DNA from: Streptomyces puniciscabiei
GTDB lineage: Bacteria > Actinomycetota > Actinomycetes > Streptomycetales > Streptomycetaceae
Direction: 5' to 3'
NCBI RefSeq assembly: GCF_006715785.1
Contig: NZ_VFNX01000001.1
Span: 2,370,501-2,434,500, forward strand
Length of the DNA: 64,000 nt
The notes under the pieces were generated by a model. That model did not search any database, was not told the DNA's origin, and saw only the letters and a list, made by a program, of their open reading frames with translations. The stretch's first letter is position 1; the number at the start of each line of letters is the position of its first letter. Positions 61,565-64,000 of this stretch are shown in pieces. Made by a program: the position numbers and the translations under genes.

Positions 61565-62764
61565 TCACTTTCCCGCGTTCGCCGCCTTCACCAGGGCGTC
61601 CTTGGTCACCGCGCCGGCGTACACCTTGCCGTCGTCGGTGATCAGGGCGTTGACCAGGCGGGTGGAGAAGACCGTGCCCTTGCCGAACTTGCCGGAGACC
61701 TTGTCGCCGAGCGAGCCGAGGAAGCCGCCGAGGTCACCGCCCCGGGAGCCGGTCGGCAGGCCGCCCTTGGCACCGGTGTCGAAGGTGGCGATGGACGTCC
61801 AGCCCTTGCCCAGCACGTTGGCGCCGTCCCTGCCCTGGGCGAAGTCCCCGCCGGATTCGGGCGCGTGCTTCCGAGCCGCGGAGTCCTTCTGCTCCTCCGT
61901 CACCTTCGCGCCCTTGGGCGGGGTGAAGGCGAAGGTGGAGGCGGCCGGCCTGGCGAAGGAGACCTGGGTGAAGCCCACGTCGAGCACGGCGGCGCCGCCG
62001 CTCTTCGGCGTCAGCGTGAACTTCAGCGGCATGCCCGTCTTCGCGTCGACGGCGATGCTGACGGCACCCACCGTGGTGCCGGACTGCCTGGGCTTGATCA
62101 GCAGCTTGTAGGCGTCCCGGCCGGCGACCCGCTCGGTGCCGTCGACGGTGACGGACGTGGTGTCGTCCACCGACTTCAGCGCCTGGTCCGCGAAGTCCTT
62201 CGGCGTGGCCGGCGGCTCGGCCTTGTGCTCCCTGCCGGAGTCGGCCGAGGTGCCGTGGTAGGCCTCGTTGGTCTTGCTGTTGTAGCCCCACACGTTCTTG
62301 CCGTTGTGGATGAGGCTGTACTCGGAGCCGCTCTGCAGCAGCGACAGTTTCTGCTTCTCGGGGCCGTCGGCGGCGACGCGCAGCGTGTGCGTGCCGGAGA
62401 CCAGCGAGGTGAGCTGGGACTGCGGGTCGGCGGAGGAGCCGCCGTCGGAGCCCTTGACGGCGCCGGAGGCCAGGCTGCTCTCCAGGCCGCCGAGGTCGGG
62501 CAGGCCGAGGTCGGTGTCGATCCGCACGGTGCCGGACAGCTGCTGCACGTCCGACTTGGCGATCTTCTCGATGAGCTGCTGCGCGGTGATCCTGGGCAGG
62601 TCGGGGTCCCCGGACGCGGCGAGCGCCGGGACCAGACCGATCGTGGCCGCCGCGACCCCCACCACGGCGACCGGGACCGCGTAGCGGGCGGCCCTGCGGC
62701 GCCCGGGGTGCCGCTCCTCGTCCCGCCCGGCGTCCACTGCGTCGTCGGATTCGTACGGTGCCAT
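61565..62764 (-). CDS. LolA-like secreted/anchored protein
   Basis: ATG 62764 (MAPYESDDAVDAGRDEERHP) follows GGAGGTAA and gives 399 residues. A positively charged RRRAARYAVPVAVVGVAAATIG helix is an N-terminal anchor or signal. The beta-rich body (VQQLSGTVRIDTDLGL, SLIHNGKNVWGYN, AGRDAYKLLIKPRQSG, VDAKTGMPLKFTL) resembles LolA/RseB-like or DUF2092 proteins. It lies upstream of the ABC transporter in the same direction; together they may form a unit. Confidence 0.88.
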   Translation of the reverse strand: MAPYESDDAVDAGRDEERHPGRRRAARYAVPVAVVGVAAATIGLVPALAASGDPDLPRITAQQLIEKIAKSDVQQLSGTVRIDTDLGLPDLGGLESSLASGAVKGSDGGSSADPQSQLTSLVSGTHTLRVAADGPEKQKLSLLQSGSEYSLIHNGKNVWGYNSKTNEAYHGTSADSGREHKAEPPATPKDFADQALKSVDDTTSVTVDGTERVAGRDAYKLLIKPRQSGTTVGAVSIAVDAKTGMPLKFTLTPKSGGAAVLDVGFTQVSFARPAASTFAFTPPKGAKVTEEQKDSAARKHAPESGGDFAQGRDGANVLGKGWTSIATFDTGAKGGLPTGSRGGDLGGFLGSLGDKVSGKFGKGTVFSTRLVNALITDDGKVYAGAVTKDALVKAANAGK

Positions 62765-63119
62765 GTGTGCCTTACCTCCGTCGTCGGCGGCGGCTGTTCT
62801 CACGCTGGTCCACCAGAGCCGCCATTCTCACCCGGATCGGTGAGGAGTGGTGATTTCCGTGGTTTCCATCTCACCAAATCAGCCATGAGGAAGCGTCAGA
62901 CCACGGAGCCAACTCCGTGTACGCCTGCGGTATGACACGTAGGGGGCGGAGCTCCGCCGACCCGTAGGGGTCTCACCGGAACGGAGGGCGCCCTACGGGG
63001 TCGGGGGGAGTGCGGACGTACGGGTCGTATGGCCTGGCACGCGCGCGTGCCAGGCCATACGACCGCAGGCCCGTAGCGGCGGACGGCCGGAGGCGTACGG
63101 CGTGTCGGGTGACCGGGGG
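62765..63119. other. 355-nt gap before the polyprenyl synthetase end
   Basis: No gene. It holds the promoter of the LolA-like gene (not clear), and a 42-nt perfect palindrome (63023-63064). Confidence 0.5.
63023..63064 (-). terminator. 42-nt perfect palindrome after the polyprenyl synthetase gene
   Basis: Arms of 21 nt (left starts GGTCGTATGGCCTGG; right ends CCAGGCCATACGACC) meeting at GCACGCGCGCGTGC with no mismatch, 55 nt past the stop. No T run, an actinobacterial I-shaped terminator. Confidence 0.8.
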
Positions 63120-64000
63120 TCAGCCGGCGCGGTGGACCACCGCGTCGCACAGTTCCATCAGCGCGGCCTTGGCGTCGCACTCGCGCAGCGGCACCAGCGC
63201 GGCCCGCGCCTCCTCCGCGTACCGCACGGTGTCCCGGCGGGCCTGCTCCAGCGCGGGGTGGGCGCGCAGCGCGGCCAGCGCCTCGGCGTGCCGGGCGTCG
63301 TCGCTGAGATCGGAGTCGAGCAGCTCGCACAGCGCGATGTCCTCGGCCAGGCCCAGGCGGGCGGCGCGCTCGCGCAGCCGGAGCACGGGCAGCGTCGGGA
63401 TGCCCTCGCGCAGGTCGGTGCCCGGGGTCTTGCCGGACTCGTGCGAGTCGGAGGCGATGTCCAGGACGTCGTCGGCGAGCTGGAAGGCGACGCCGAGCCG
63501 CTCGCCGTACTGGGTGAGCACGTCCACGACCGTCTCGTCGGCACCGGACATCATCGCGCCGAACCGGCACGACACCGCCACCAGTGAGCCCGTCTTGCCG
63601 CCGAGCACGTCCAGGTAGTGCTCGACCGGGTCGCGGCCGTCGGAGGGGCCGGCGGTCTCCAGGATCTGGCCGGTGACCAGCCGCTCGAACGCCAGGGCCT
63701 GCACCCGGACCGCCTCGGGGCCGAGGTCGGCGAGGATCTGGGAGGCACGGGCGAAGAGGAAGTCACCGGTGAGCACCGCGACGGAGTTGCCCCAGCGGGT
63801 GTTGGCGCTGTCCACGCCGCGGCGCACGGCCGCCTCGTCCATGACGTCGTCGTGGTACAGCGTGGCGAGGTGGGTCAGCTCCACGACCACGGCCGAAGGC
63901 ACGATGCCCGGCGCGTAGGGGTCGCCGAACTGGGCCGCGAGCATCACGAGCAGCGGCCGGAACCGCTTCCCGCCGGCTCGCACGAGGTGCTGCGCGGCCT
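63120..64000 (-). CDS. Polyprenyl diphosphate synthase, 5' end outside window
   Basis: The minus-strand frame is open to 64000, so the start is beyond the edge. VRAGGKRFRPLLVMLAAQFG, ATLYHDDVMDEAAVRRG (first DDxxD) and AFQLADDVLDIASD (second DDxxD) mark the trans-isoprenyl synthases. LETAGPSDGRDPVEHYLDV and the GKTGSLVAVSCRFGAMMSG block follow between them. Heptaprenyl or longer synthase for menaquinone is possible given the nuo genes. Confidence 0.93.
   Translation of the reverse strand, partial: AAQHLVRAGGKRFRPLLVMLAAQFGDPYAPGIVPSAVVVELTHLATLYHDDVMDEAAVRRGVDSANTRWGNSVAVLTGDFLFARASQILADLGPEAVRVQALAFERLVTGQILETAGPSDGRDPVEHYLDVLGGKTGSLVAVSCRFGAMMSGADETVVDVLTQYGERLGVAFQLADDVLDIASDSHESGKTPGTDLREGIPTLPVLRLRERAARLGLAEDIALCELLDSDLSDDARHAEALAALRAHPALEQARRDTVRYAEEARAALVPLRECDAKAALMELCDAVVHRAG

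Overview
The window is about 70% or more G+C, has coding strands with strongly G/C-ending codons, many GTG starts, 4-nt stop/start overlaps, and the gene order nusG-rplK-rplA-rplJ-rplL-rpoB-rpoC beside secE, tRNA-Trp, an aspC-type aminotransferase, murB, a second nuo cluster and a korAB pair. This is the core chromosome of a Streptomyces. From memory the order broadly follows S. coelicolor from about SCO4658 down to SCO4583, though I could not check this. There is no integrase, transposase, phage block or CRISPR array.

Layout. (1) 1-5310, plus strand: a compact four-gene cassette beside the end of rpoC: a P-loop/HEAT-like protein cut by the window edge, an SPFH-like protein with a Gln-rich coiled coil and Pro-rich tail, a small membrane protein resembling the Pycsar effector PycTM family (DUF5706), and a membrane M48 metalloprotease with YPQTAP-type repeats. 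I found no cyclase. This is the best candidate for an undescribed system. (2) 5388-18805, minus strand: rpoC, rpoB, rplL, rplJ, a lipoprotein, rplA, rplK, nusG, secE and tRNA-Trp, with readable terminators, an L10 leader and promoters. RpoB has Asn at the position equivalent to E. coli Ser531 (residue 442 here), a rifampicin-resistance position. (3) 19068-28659: aminotransferase, adenosine deaminase-like enzyme, a TetR/NAD(P)-binding protein pair, murB, a TetR/MFS efflux unit with two matching operators, a MaoC-type pair, rpmG and tRNAs Met and Thr. (4) 29026-37192: a CodA-like amidohydrolase that has lost most catalytic residues, small Streptomyces proteins including DUF6233, an AhpD-like protein, tRNA-Tyr, YajQ, an APC permease, YccF, a frameshifted gas-vesicle remnant, and an HtpX-like protease. 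(5) 37383-47436, minus strand: nuoABCHIJKLMN, a complex I operon with no nuoD, nuoE, nuoF or nuoG and with a long disordered tail on NuoC. (6) 47649-54600, plus strand: two near-duplicate histidine kinases, a LuxR-type regulator, and korAB (2-oxoacid:ferredoxin oxidoreductase). (7) 54650-64000: an HxlR/NmrA divergent pair, RarD, a VOC protein, a TPR-like protein, a flavin reductase, an ABC exporter, a LolA-like secreted protein and a trans-polyprenyl synthetase cut by the right edge.

Functional reading. Most of the window is housekeeping transcription and translation plus redox metabolism. KorAB could supply reduced ferredoxin, nuo2 lacks the NADH-oxidising module, and a polyprenyl synthetase (a possible menaquinone side-chain enzyme) is nearby. 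A ferredoxin-linked quinone reductase is therefore a testable idea, but the missing NuoD must be supplied from elsewhere. Inverted repeats lie beside most of the regulator genes and give concrete operator predictions.
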